NCBI RefSeq assembly: GCF_018283645.1
Contig: NZ_JAGSXH010000029.1
Location: 1 to 58,210, forward strand
DNA: 58,210 nt
Direction of reading: 5' to 3'
Origin: Actinocrinis puniceicyclus
GTDB lineage: Bacteria; Actinomycetota; Actinomycetes; Streptomycetales; Catenulisporaceae
The position numbers were made by a program, and so were the translations under genes. This document shows, piece by piece, positions 23,842-32,914 of the stretch (within the stretch, counting starts at the first letter, position 1; each line of letters starts with the position of its first letter). The notes beneath the pieces were generated by a model that was given only the letters and a program-made list of their open reading frames with translations, was not told the DNA's origin and did not search any database.

Positions 23842-25665
23842 TCAGGCGGTGGCGCCTGCCTGCGCGGAAGTGTCGGTGAGGAAACCGCCTGACTGGTGTT
23901 GCCAGAGCTTCGCATAGGCGCCCTCGCAGGCGAGCAGTTCGTGGTGGGTGCCCTGCTCGATGATCCGGCCGCGGTCGAGCACGACGAGTCGGTCCATGCC
24001 GGCGACCGTGCTGAGGCGGTGCGCCACCACCAGCGCGGTACGTCCTTGCATCAGCCGCCAGAGTGCCTCCTGGACGAGGATCTCGCTTTCGGAGTCCAGG
24101 GCGCTGGTCGCCTCGTCGAGCAGCAGGATCGGGGCGTCGCGCAGGATGGCCCGGGCCAGGGCGACGCGCTGGCGTTGTCCGCCGGAGAGTTTCACCCCGC
24201 GTTCGCCCACCATCGTGTCGTAACCGTCGGGCAGCGCGTCGACGAACTCTGCGACGTGCGCGGCCTGGGCCGCGCGGTGGATCTCGGCCTCGGTGGCGCC
24301 GGGTCGGGCGAACGCGATGTTCTCGCGCAGCGAGCGGTGGAACATCGCCGGGTCCTGGGGCACGTAGGCGATCAGACTGCGCAGGTCGGCTTGGCGCAGG
24401 TCGCGGATGTCCTGGCCGCCGATCAGGATCCTGCCTCCATCGATGTCGGTCATCCGCAGCAGCAGCCTGGTCAGCGTGCTCTTGCCACCGCCGGACCTGC
24501 CCACCAGCCCGATTCTGGCGCCGGCGGGCACGACCAGGTCAAGCTCGTCGAAAAGCGGCTCGCCGCTGCTGTAGCCGAAGGTCACCCGCTCGAAGCGGAT
24601 CTCGGCGGGCCGGGAGCGAAGCGGTGCCGGCGCCACCGGGTCGAGTACGCTCGCCGGCGTGCGCAGCAGGGCGGTGAACTGCGCGGCCTCGGTCATCGCG
24701 CTTTCCAGGTTGCGGTAGATCCGGTTGAAATCGAACATGATCCGCGTCGCGTTCGCATAGTAGGAGAAGACGATCACGATCGCCGCCACCCCCGCACCAT
24801 GTGTGGCGAGCGTGACCGCCAGCAGCAGGCCGAGGCCGTTGGTCAGCACCGACATCGGCGCGATCAGCGTGTCGACGCGCAGGTTGCTGTAGTCCCAGGA
24901 GCGCAGCGAGAGCCGCCTGGCCTGCGCGACCCGTGAGCGGTGTTCGGCGGCCTCCCTGCGTTCGGCGGCGAAGGCCCGCACCGTGTCCATGTTCGTCAGG
25001 CTGTCGGCGACATGGCCCGCGACGCGGGCGATGGCCGCTTCGCGCTGATCGACCAACGCCTGGCGGCGGCGAATGATCGGGACTACCGCCAGGGCCGTGA
25101 CCGCGATCATCCCCAGGAGCGCGACCACGAGCCACGGGTCGTAGTGCCACAGCACGACCGAGCCGAAGGCCAGCGGGACGAAGTTGCCCGCGACGTCGAA
25201 CACCAGGGTGTCGGCGGTCTGCTCGAACCGGGAGGCGAAGCTCAGGACCCGCTTGGTCAGCGAGCCGGCGAAGTTGTCGTGGAAGAACGCGCAGTCCTTG
25301 GCGAACAGCTCGTCCAGGCCCACCACATACAGGTGCTCGATGCCCAGGGCGTCGACGCGGTTGAGGAAGTGGATGCCGATGCGCCAGAGCACCTCGGAGA
25401 GCAGCATGACGCCGGCGAAACCGAGCACATAGGGAAACGCCGAACCGAGAACGAGGTGAGCGTTGTCGCTGATTCGTGTGACAAGCCGCGCGACGAGCAG
25501 CGGCGCGATGTAAAGGATACCGATGTTGCCCAAAGCCGGCCCCAGCACAGCCGGCAGCGCCAGCCGCCACAGCCGGGTCACCTCGCGCCGGTAATAGCGC
25601 GCCGCGAGCATCACCGAACCCTTGTCCGGTTTCTCCTCGTCCTCGTCCTGGGGCGAAACGCCCAT
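23842..25665 (-). CDS. ABC exporter, fused transmembrane and ATPase domains
   Basis: 607 residues: six-helix transmembrane domain (about 30-330) followed by an ATPase domain with Walker A GRSGGGKST, Q-loop AYVPQDPAMF, signature LSGGQRQR, Walker B ILLLDEATSALD and the H-loop AHRLST. It is a half-transporter of the MsbA/LmrA-like type that would work as a homodimer, exporting a lipid, drug or peptide. The ATG at 25665 follows a GAGGGGG; an adjacent in-frame GTG (25668) is possible. It is convergent with the gene at 23161 and not visibly linked to a partner. Confidence 0.9.
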   Translation of the reverse strand: MGVSPQDEDEEKPDKGSVMLAARYYRREVTRLWRLALPAVLGPALGNIGILYIAPLLVARLVTRISDNAHLVLGSAFPYVLGFAGVMLLSEVLWRIGIHFLNRVDALGIEHLYVVGLDELFAKDCAFFHDNFAGSLTKRVLSFASRFEQTADTLVFDVAGNFVPLAFGSVVLWHYDPWLVVALLGMIAVTALAVVPIIRRRQALVDQREAAIARVAGHVADSLTNMDTVRAFAAERREAAEHRSRVAQARRLSLRSWDYSNLRVDTLIAPMSVLTNGLGLLLAVTLATHGAGVAAIVIVFSYYANATRIMFDFNRIYRNLESAMTEAAQFTALLRTPASVLDPVAPAPLRSRPAEIRFERVTFGYSSGEPLFDELDLVVPAGARIGLVGRSGGGKSTLTRLLLRMTDIDGGRILIGGQDIRDLRQADLRSLIAYVPQDPAMFHRSLRENIAFARPGATEAEIHRAAQAAHVAEFVDALPDGYDTMVGERGVKLSGGQRQRVALARAILRDAPILLLDEATSALDSESEILVQEALWRLMQGRTALVVAHRLSTVAGMDRLVVLDRGRIIEQGTHHELLACEGAYAKLWQHQSGGFLTDTSAQAGATA

Positions 25666-26553
25666 CACGCCGCCCCCTCACCGTTGTCGCAGGATGAAGC
25701 GGTAGGCCGCCATCAGAGCGCTTAGTGTCCCGTCACGGCGGCAATGTAGTCCAAGGGTTTTAGCGGTGGGACGCGACGCCGTCATCGCCACATGACAGCG
25801 AAGGTCGAGTGCTCACGGAACCCGGATTCTTGCTCACCCGGCGCTCGGCCCCCTCATCCCGCCTTGCCGCGTTGCCGAAACGCCCACAGACGACCCACTG
25901 CGTTGATTGAGCACCGCGAGGGTGTTCCGGCGCCTTGCCAGCCGGGCGCGGATGACCGGACGCGCGCAGCCAGGTCGAGCAGAGTCATGCGACGGATTTC
26001 CGGCGCGGGACACTAGGCCGACGCGATCCTGGCGTGCGACTTTCCTGAGGCGGTCACACTGAGTGGGCAGCTGGTGCGCGCATCAGATTGCTGTGAGCGT
26101 CACCGGGGTCGCTCGGGCGTGTACGTGGGAAACTTTCGCCGAGCCACAACGCCTGTCCGTCCGGTTCGCAGCGCACGTCGAGGCGCTCGACGGAGCGGGC
26201 CGACCACGTCACGGGGCGAGGACGGACGCGCCGACTCGGCGGGAGCGCTGTGGCGCGCCGCCGCGCGGGGAGAGCGGCTCTTGTCCCTGCGCGTGACCCG
26301 CTGGACACTTCGCGTGTCTCCACCGTCGCCGCCAGCCGCGCCGTGGAACCGGCCGTGCGCTCGCCGGTGCGCGCGGCGGCGGCCATCGCCTGCCGGGCAC
26401 CGAGTGGCGGCGCGATCTGCGGGCGTCGACCGGGAGTCTGGAATGCGTGTACTGCGGCCCCGGCAGCCGCCCGCCACACGCTGTCGGCGGCGCCGGTGGC
26501 GTGGGCTTCGAGCACAGCGGGTCAGCGGTCTCCATCCGGCGCGGAGGTTTTCG
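25666..26553. other. Long intergenic region, no gene seen
   Basis: 888 bp between the divergent ABC transporter and the CBM2-Fn3 gene. Open frames here look Arg/Ala-rich and unlike real coding sequence. GCGGAGG (26541-26547) is the ribosome binding site of the next gene. I see no clear repeat, tRNA or terminator. Confidence 0.5.
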
Positions 26554-28431
26554 ATGAAGCGGAACCATCACCGATCGTGGGCGGTCGGCGCGGTCGCCGT
26601 CGCGGTCGTCGGCGGCGGGTTGACCGTGATGAGCTCGGCGCAAGCAGCCACCGGCTGTCAGGTCTCCTACAGCGTCGCCAGCCAGTGGCAGGGCGGGTTC
26701 GGCGCGAGCGTGAGCATCACCAACCTCGGCGGTCCGATCACCGGCTGGCAGCTGTCCTGGTCCTTCACGGCCGGTCAGACGATCACACAGTTGTGGAACG
26801 GGAGCTTCACCCAGTCCGGCTCGAACGTCACGGTCAGCAGCCTGTCCTACAACGGTTCGCTGGCGACCGGCGGCAGTACGAGCTTCGGGTTCAACGGGGC
26901 GTGGCGCGGCAGTAACCCCGTTCCCGGCAGCTTCGCGCTGAACGGCGTCACCTGCACCGGCGCCGTCAGCAGCGACTCGGCGAGCCCGTCGGCCTCGGCT
27001 TCGCCGTCCGCGTCGTCCTCCGCGTCGAGTTCGTCCACGGTGGCCACGCCTCAGCGGCTTTACGCCACGAACGACGCCACCTCGATCACCCTGTCCTGGA
27101 CCGAGCCGACCGCCGACGACCGGCCCGCTTACTTCAACGTCTACGAGGGCGGCGTGGTGGTGGCCCGCAACACCACCACATACGTGACCATCCGAAACCT
27201 GGTGTTCGACAGCACGCACACCTACACGGTGACCGCCGTCGACCCGGCCGGGCGGGAGTCCGCTCCCAGCGCGGCCGTCTCCCGCACCGCGTTCGAGGGC
27301 GGCGCGTACGCGTGCGGAATCACCGCGCCGAGCGGCTTGGTCGCGAGCGACGTCACTGGGTCCGCCTTCTCGTTGTCCTGGTCCAACGCCCTGCCCTCCT
27401 ACGATCAGGCGGGCACACTCGTGGTGCTGCTCGACGGGACGGCCGTGGCGCAGACCAGCCTGGACAGTGCCCGGATCAGCGGACTCGCGCCGTCCTCGAC
27501 CCACAGCGTCGCGGTCGCGCGCCGGGACTGCACCGGCACCCTGCACTCCAGCGCGCCGCTGACCGTCACCACCCTGTCCGGCGCGTCCCCGCAGTCGCCC
27601 GCGCCTAGCGGCCTGACCGTGACCGGCACCACCAACACCACGGTGTCACTGTCCTGGAGCGCGTCGGGGGCCGCCGCCGGCTACGCGGTCTACGACGGCG
27701 GCGCCCGCGTCGCGACCACGACGGGCACCGCGGCGACCGTCACCGGCCTGTGGCGGGATACCGCGCACCGGTTCACCGTCTCCGCACTGGACGCCGCCGG
27801 CGCGGAGTCGGCGCAAAGCGCCCCGGCCGTCGCCTCGACGACGCCCTGCGACACCGTCACGCCCGCGCCGGTCGCGCTCGCGGTCACGCCCCGCTCGGCG
27901 TCCACGGTCGCGCTGACCTGGGTGTCCACGGTGCAGTCCGCCGGCTTCATCGTCTACCACTCCGGAAACCCGGTCGCGACCGTCGAGGCAGCGTCGGCGG
28001 TGGTCACCGGGCTGCCTTCGGCGAGCACCGCGCAGTACTCGGTCGCGGTCCAGGCCGTCTCCCGCGGGGGCGCGTGCCCCGCCTCGGCGCCGAGCAGCCC
28101 GGTGGCCGCGACCACGCTACCCGGCTCGGCCGCGCGGCCCGCCGCCCCGACGATGCTCGCGGTCACCGGCCAGAGCAGCAGTCCCACCAGTCCCGAAACC
28201 GGCACTGTCACGCTCGCCTGGAGCCAGCCGGCCGGCAGCGACCCGGTCACCGGATACCGGATCTACGACGGTGCGACCGTGCTCGCCGCCACGACCACGA
28301 CCGGCGTGACCCTGACCCTGCCGTCAGGCCCGACCCACGAGGTATACGCCGTGTCCGTGGACGCGGCGGGCAACGAGTCGACCCTGGACGGACCCGTCTC
28401 CTTCACCGTGCCCTACATCCCCTTCCCGTGA
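26554..28431 (+). CDS. Secreted CBM2 + multi-Fn3 protein without a catalytic domain
   Basis: 625 residues. Signal peptide ending about at SSAQA, then a CBM2 (about 33-135, bounded by Cys in GCQVSYS and VTCTG) with the Trp residues expected for cellulose binding, a Ser/Pro/Ala-rich linker, and about five Fn3-like domains to the C-terminus (each with an SLSW- or LTWVS-type strand). No glycoside hydrolase, esterase or LPMO domain is visible. It is likely secreted and attached to cellulose, as an adhesin, scaffold or helper for the hydrolases. GCGGAGG lies 7 nt before ATG 26554. Confidence 0.85.
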   Translation: MKRNHHRSWAVGAVAVAVVGGGLTVMSSAQAATGCQVSYSVASQWQGGFGASVSITNLGGPITGWQLSWSFTAGQTITQLWNGSFTQSGSNVTVSSLSYNGSLATGGSTSFGFNGAWRGSNPVPGSFALNGVTCTGAVSSDSASPSASASPSASSSASSSSTVATPQRLYATNDATSITLSWTEPTADDRPAYFNVYEGGVVVARNTTTYVTIRNLVFDSTHTYTVTAVDPAGRESAPSAAVSRTAFEGGAYACGITAPSGLVASDVTGSAFSLSWSNALPSYDQAGTLVVLLDGTAVAQTSLDSARISGLAPSSTHSVAVARRDCTGTLHSSAPLTVTTLSGASPQSPAPSGLTVTGTTNTTVSLSWSASGAAAGYAVYDGGARVATTTGTAATVTGLWRDTAHRFTVSALDAAGAESAQSAPAVASTTPCDTVTPAPVALAVTPRSASTVALTWVSTVQSAGFIVYHSGNPVATVEAASAVVTGLPSASTAQYSVAVQAVSRGGACPASAPSSPVAATTLPGSAARPAAPTMLAVTGQSSSPTSPETGTVTLAWSQPAGSDPVTGYRIYDGATVLAATTTTGVTLTLPSGPTHEVYAVSVDAAGNESTLDGPVSFTVPYIPFP

Positions 28432-28440
28432 CAGACACGG

Positions 28441-28470
28441 TCTGCCTGTCTGCCTGTCTGCCTGTCTGCC
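28441..28470. repeat. Octamer tandem repeat after the CBM2-Fn3 gene
   Basis: TCTGCCTG repeated about 3.75 times, starting 9 bp after the stop codon. Simple-sequence repeat in the 3' flank; possible slippage site. Confidence 0.85.
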
Positions 28471-28485
28471 GGCCAGGCTGAACTC

Positions 28486-28519
28486 GTGAGCACCGCGCCG
28501 GCGGCGGTGGGGTGCTCAC
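28486..28519. terminator. Probable terminator between convergent genes
   Basis: GTGAGCACC (28486-28494) pairs with GGTGCTCAC (28511-28519) across a 16-nt GC-rich loop. It sits between the convergent CBM2-Fn3 gene and the PKD-domain gene. Confidence 0.55.
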
Positions 28520-28665
28520 CACCGGTTGCCGGAGGTGCGATCGAATCACCGCACGATCAGCGCTAGCGATCCGACCGTCAGGACCGGTGGACAAACCGCG
28601 CGCTCTCACCGATCAGGCGACGACGACTGTCGACGGACGCCGGGGCGATTCCCTTGGATCGGCGC

Positions 28666-31506
28666 CTACGGACCGATGGCGACGAAGTACCCGTACACGT
28701 CGACGATCAGTTGCAGGCTGCCGCCGCTGCCGTTGTAGAAGTCAACCGCGTCGTCGGACGGAACGAGCGGAAGTGCGAGGTTCGCGGCCGTTTCGTGCGG
28801 CGCGAAGTTGAGCGTCGACGTGTTGGGCACGATCAGCGGCTGGTTGCCCAGGTCGCTGTTGTCCGGGAACACAGTCAGGTATCCGCCGGCGTTCGTGTCG
28901 GTGACGGTCGTGTTGAGAACCAGGCCGGTGAGTACGGCACTGGGGTCGAGACGCCCCAGCCCTTGGTTCATCTGGACGATGTACGCGTTGCCGGAGGGCA
29001 CGGCGCCTGCGGCAATCTTGCGGCTGTCCAGGCGGCGGAACGGCGTTACCGGCACATACGACGATGCGGGCGTGGAGCTGAAGTAGCCGTAGAGGTCCGC
29101 GATCAGCCGTGCCGGACCTCCGGCTATGGACAGATCGATGTAGCCGTCCTGGCCTACGGGCACGATCGCCGCGTTCGCGACCGTCTGTCCGGGCCCGAAG
29201 TTCACGTTCGAAACCGTGGGCTGCGACTGACCGTCAGGATACGCAGACACGTACCCGCCCAAGGAGGGCCCCGCGACGGTCAGGTTCAATGCCACCGCCG
29301 TCACGTTGGCCGGAATGTTGCCGACGCCGGCGACCTTCAGCCGCACCGGCGTTCCCTGCCGCACGGTCGAATACGGATAGCCTCCGGTGCCGTCGCGGGT
29401 ATCAAGCATCCGGTCCGGGCTCGTGCCGCGGTACTCTTGCGCGGCGGCGGCGGTGAAGTACCCGCTCACGTCAGCGATCAGCGCCACCGTCCCACCGCTG
29501 CCGTTGTAAAGCTCGATCGTGCCGTCCGGCCCGACCGGGACGACCGCCAGATTCGCGACGGTTTGACCGGCCGAGAAGTTCAGGCTCGACGTGGCTGGCC
29601 GAGGCATACCGGAGGGGTACGCCGTCAGGTATCCGCCCGCCTTGGGCCCGGTCACCGTGAGATTCAACGCGACCGCGCTCACGTGTGCAGGCATGCCGAC
29701 CGCGCCGCCGATGCGTAGCTTCAACGTTCCGCCCGCGGCGACGGCCGACGTGGATCCGCCGGTTCCTGTCCCCTTGCGCGTATCGAGGACACGTACCGGT
29801 CCGTACGCGACGTAATCGGTGCCAAGCGTCGTGACGCTCATCTTGGCCATGGCCGAGTTCGAGCCGCCGTCGGAAAGCGTGACCGATACCACATACGTGC
29901 CCGGCCTTGAGTACGTGTGACTGGTCGTGCCGGTCGAATTCACCTCGGCAGTCGTCGAGTCGCCGTAGTCGAAGCGGTACTGAGCGACCGTCCAGGGCTC
30001 GGATACGTTCGTCGCGTTCATGTCGAAGCTCAGGGCGCCATAGGCCGTCGACGTCAGGCCCGGAGTGGAGAAGGCCCCTGAGCCGACGACGACCGTGCTG
30101 CCGGTCATGTCCGCGCGGAAGGCCGATCCCTTCGATGCGCTCCCGGTGACGTGGTAGGTCCCTGAGGACTGATAGGTGTGGCTCACCGTGGCGGAAGTTC
30201 CGGTGATCACGGTCCCGTCGCCGAAATCGACGGAGTAGGTGTAGCCCGAGATCTGAGACCAAGCGTCCTTCGCGCTGAACACCGCGGTGACGGTACCGCC
30301 CGGCGAGATGCTCTGCGGCGATGCCGTTACCTTGACCGACGTTATCGAGTCCTGATACTCGCTGGCGCCCCTGTCGTAGTAGGTATGGCTGCCGGAGCCC
30401 TTGTTCGGCACCAGCGGGTCGTCCACCGGCAGGTTGTGCGGGTCGTCCCAGGTCTCTCCCGGCGCGGCGGAGTCGGCTGAGTCGATGAACGGCTGGTTCT
30501 CGTTGTTGTTGTCGTAGGCCGCGAAGTCGTCGTGGGCGCCCTGCCCGGTCTGCGCGCGGAAGGCGGCCGCCTGACCGGACGCGTAGGTGGTTCCGGCCCA
30601 CACGTAGGAACCGCTGCTGCCCAGCGACATTCCGCCGAGGTCGTTGTAGTCGGAGTGCGTCGAAGCCGTCGCCGTGGCGGCGACCGAGATGCCGACGTTG
30701 CTCGAGTTGTCCGGGCAGCCCGAGTCGCCCATCAGGATGTTGTTCTCGATGACCGTCGCGGCGGCGGCGCCCTGGATGTCGAGCTCGGGCCCGCAACTGC
30801 CCATTCCGGTGTTACCGACGATGTCGGTGCCGCTCGCCCCGGAGACCACTACCTCGTTCGCGGTTGCGCCCAACTTGTTCGAGGCGACGATGGTGCCCGA
30901 AACCGTGGAGTCGATCTGGACGCCCGCACCTACCGCGACGATGTAGTTGCCACGCAACGTGTCATCTGATGACGCACCGGCGATCTCGATGGCGGGAAGC
31001 GCCGAGGGGTAGGCGCCGTCGATGGAGGAGTTGGTTATGGAGACGTGCGAGCTGTCCGTGACGGCAACGCTGCTCGACGATGGCCGCCCGGTCTCGATGC
31101 TGTCGATATTGACGTAACTCGCGCCGGTGACGGCGATGTCGTGCGCGCCGATCGGGCTGGAACCGTTGAAGTCGATCTTGGTCGGCCAGCTGTAGGTCGA
31201 GGGGCTGAACGGGACGCCGGCGAAGGTGATCGGCGCGTCAGCGGTCCCCGACCTGGTGATGTCCACCTCGTTGTCGTAGGTGCCCGCCCCGATCCGCACA
31301 GTTTGGCCGGGGTTCACGACGTTCGCAGCGGCCTGGATCGTGCAAAACGGCATGGATTGGCTGCCCGATCCGGTGTCCGAGCACGCGGCCGACGTGTTGT
31401 CGACGTACAGCGTCGCTACCGCGGCGGCGCGCGCCGTGGTCGTGGCGGCGAGTGAAGCGGTAACCGTGATTAGGGCGGCGATCGCCGCGACCCGGCGCGT
31501 CCGCAC
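28666..31506 (-). CDS. Large secreted protein: right-handed beta-helix, two PKD domains, three C-terminal repeat domains
   Basis: 946 residues. Signal peptide ending about ATTTARA; then a parallel beta-helix region (about 35-385) beginning LYVDNTSAACSDTGSGS...PFCTIQAAA, as in pectate-lyase-like and DUF1565 proteins; two PKD domains (about 390-475 and 480-570; YSVDFGDGT and YRFDYGDST with following HTY); and three repeats of about 125 residues (about 575-700, 700-828, 830-946), each starting near RVLDTR/RMLDTR/RRLDSR and ending IADVSGYF/IADLYGYF/IVDVYGYF. That repeat is common at C-termini of actinobacterial exported proteins, probably for surface or glycan binding. A polysaccharide-binding or degrading role outside the cell is likely; catalytic residues were not identified. 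ATG 31506 follows a run of six G residues. Confidence 0.8.
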   Translation of the reverse strand: MRTRRVAAIAALITVTASLAATTTARAAAVATLYVDNTSAACSDTGSGSQSMPFCTIQAAANVVNPGQTVRIGAGTYDNEVDITRSGTADAPITFAGVPFSPSTYSWPTKIDFNGSSPIGAHDIAVTGASYVNIDSIETGRPSSSSVAVTDSSHVSITNSSIDGAYPSALPAIEIAGASSDDTLRGNYIVAVGAGVQIDSTVSGTIVASNKLGATANEVVVSGASGTDIVGNTGMGSCGPELDIQGAAAATVIENNILMGDSGCPDNSSNVGISVAATATASTHSDYNDLGGMSLGSSGSYVWAGTTYASGQAAAFRAQTGQGAHDDFAAYDNNNENQPFIDSADSAAPGETWDDPHNLPVDDPLVPNKGSGSHTYYDRGASEYQDSITSVKVTASPQSISPGGTVTAVFSAKDAWSQISGYTYSVDFGDGTVITGTSATVSHTYQSSGTYHVTGSASKGSAFRADMTGSTVVVGSGAFSTPGLTSTAYGALSFDMNATNVSEPWTVAQYRFDYGDSTTAEVNSTGTTSHTYSRPGTYVVSVTLSDGGSNSAMAKMSVTTLGTDYVAYGPVRVLDTRKGTGTGGSTSAVAAGGTLKLRIGGAVGMPAHVSAVALNLTVTGPKAGGYLTAYPSGMPRPATSSLNFSAGQTVANLAVVPVGPDGTIELYNGSGGTVALIADVSGYFTAAAAQEYRGTSPDRMLDTRDGTGGYPYSTVRQGTPVRLKVAGVGNIPANVTAVALNLTVAGPSLGGYVSAYPDGQSQPTVSNVNFGPGQTVANAAIVPVGQDGYIDLSIAGGPARLIADLYGYFSSTPASSYVPVTPFRRLDSRKIAAGAVPSGNAYIVQMNQGLGRLDPSAVLTGLVLNTTVTDTNAGGYLTVFPDNSDLGNQPLIVPNTSTLNFAPHETAANLALPLVPSDDAVDFYNGSGGSLQLIVDVYGYFVAIGP

Positions 31507-31664
31507 CGCATCCCCCCAGGAAACGAGTCAAGCTCTAGGCAAGCCACCCCACCTTACTGGCATGGATCACATGGCAAAAGTTCAGTGTGATGCGGTCTTG
31601 CTACAGCGGCACCGTGGCCCGCCCCGGGTCCACTCCATGCCAGAGGTCTTACCGTGGATCAGGT

Positions 31665-31778
31665 ATGCCGGCCCAACCTGGTGCCAGAGTTGTGACCTGG
31701 CCGGCGTATACGGCCGGTGCGGCGGTGCCAGCGCTGATCGGCACGGCGCTGTATCTGCGGCTGCGCGAGTATCGGTGA
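31665..31778 (+). CDS. Possible 37-residue membrane peptide
   Basis: ATG 31665 to a TGA at 31778 encodes a short peptide with one hydrophobic segment and a basic end (GTALYLRLREYR). It sits in the gap before the universal stress gene. The ribosome binding site is weak and GC3 only moderate, so it may be spurious. Confidence 0.25.
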   Translation: MPAQPGARVVTWPAYTAGAAVPALIGTALYLRLREYR

Positions 31779-32414
31779 TCAGCGCGCAAGAACGCCGGCC
31801 CGAACGCGGAACCCGCGCCACAGCAGGTCGGTGCCGTCTGCGCGAAAGCGCGGGACGCGGTCTGACACGGTGTCGCCCGCACGGCGGCTGCCCGGCGGGG
31901 ACACCTGGCCGCCGGTCGAGGGTCGCCAAAGGCGCGCGCGGTGATGCAGCCGCCCGACGTCCCGCGCCAGCGTGCTGGACGGGACCACGATCACGGCGCA
32001 TCCGGCGTGCCTCAGGCAGTATTGCGGCGCGCAGCCGTACCAGGCGCGGTGCAGTTGGCCGCGACGGTTTTCACCGACGACGAGCACGTCGCTCTCCCGG
32101 TCGGCGAGCGTGACCAGGACCTGTCCGGCGCGTCCGCGAACGACCTGGGGCCTGGTGGGCAGGTTCTCCGGCGGGCCGCCCAGTCCCTGGTCGAACGCGT
32201 CCAGCAACCGCCGCTCGGCGGCGTCGGCCCACTCCCGCGTGAGCAGCGGCGGGTAGCGGCGGCCGGCGCCGTCGCCGCCCGGCGGTTCCCACGCGATGAC
32301 CGGAACCAGGGTCTCGCCGAAGGCTCGGGCGTGGCCGACGGCGAAGCGCAGCGCCTGCAGGCTGCCCGGCGTGCCGTGCACGCCCACGATGACTCGTCCG
32401 AACAGGTGGGACAC
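31779..32414 (-). CDS. Universal stress protein (UspA family) with long C-terminal tail
   Basis: 211 residues. The first about 150 form a UspA domain: VIVGVHGTPGS at the start and VVGENRRGQ...CAVIVVPSS at the nucleotide-binding end, a variant of the G-x2-G-x9-G motif. About 60 further residues are Arg-rich and unlike the family; usual length is about 145, so this tail is either an extension or a sign that the stop was lost. GTG start at 32414. It neighbours the kdp operon, and Usp-type domains are found in KdpD, though no direct link is shown. Confidence 0.8.
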   Translation of the reverse strand: MSHLFGRVIVGVHGTPGSLQALRFAVGHARAFGETLVPVIAWEPPGGDGAGRRYPPLLTREWADAAERRLLDAFDQGLGGPPENLPTRPQVVRGRAGQVLVTLADRESDVLVVGENRRGQLHRAWYGCAPQYCLRHAGCAVIVVPSSTLARDVGRLHHRARLWRPSTGGQVSPPGSRRAGDTVSDRVPRFRADGTDLLWRGFRVRAGVLAR

Positions 32415-32745
32415 CGGCCGCTCCTTCGCTCAGCCCGCAGCCGGTTTCACTCCAGCACGCGGCAGCTCGCCACAGGCGGATTCTGACGGCGCTCTAACGC
32501 CCGGGCGCGCGGATCTGACGACTTTCTGACATGGGATGACGCAGACAGGCGACCCCGCGAGATCACGCAGAGGTGACGCCTTGATGTCGCGGGCGGCGGG
32601 CGGCGTCAGATCGGCGTGGAGTTTGCGCGGGCAGCCGTTTGAAACGCGTGAGCGACCGGCTCGACCGGCTCGACCGGCGCTTACATCGATTTCGGCCCTG
32701 GACAGGAGCCGCTCGCAAAACGTCGTTCATTCGAGGAGCCCCGCT
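32415..32745. other. Upstream region of the kdp operon
   Basis: 331 bp with no convincing gene. It should hold the kdp promoter. A 9-bp direct repeat (CGACCGGCT, about 2.9 copies) lies at 32653-32678. I looked for a ydaO-type c-di-AMP riboswitch pattern and did not find one. Confidence 0.5.
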
Positions 32746-32835
32746 GTGGCCGATGTGGTGTCCGTGGTGTTGATCGTCGCGGTGTTCGCGGTGCTCGCCC
32801 TGGTGGTCAAGGGGGTCGAGCGCCTTGAGCGCTGA
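32746..32835 (+). CDS. 29-residue membrane peptide preceding kdpF
   Basis: GTG 32746, with GAGGA about 10 nt upstream, encodes a single-span peptide: VSVVLIVAVFAVLALVV followed by the basic end KGVERLER. Its 3' end overlaps the TTG start of kdpF by 11 nt, so the two are co-translated. Similar short peptides occur before kdpF in other actinomycetes by my recollection; function unknown. It may be an extra small subunit or stabiliser of the Kdp complex. Confidence 0.65.
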   Translation: MADVVSVVLIVAVFAVLALVVKGVERLER

Positions 32836-32914
32836 CAACGTCATCGGCCTGGTCGTCGCCGTCGCGCTGACCGTCTACCTGGTGGCCGCGCTCGTGAAAC
32901 CGGAGAAGTTCTAG
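32825..32914 (+). CDS. kdpF: Potassium-transporting ATPase subunit KdpF
   Basis: 29 residues from TTG 32825: a single membrane helix ([19 protein letters not shown]) with the typical KPEKF end. KdpF stabilises the KdpABC complex. It overlaps the upstream small peptide and ends in TAGTG, sharing a base with the kdpA start. Confidence 0.85.
   Translation: MSADNVIGLVVAVALTVYLVAALVKPEKF

Noticed and set aside
32415-32745. c-di-AMP (ydaO) riboswitch before the kdp operon
   Set aside because: Expected from other actinobacterial potassium genes, but I could not recognise its conserved core here.
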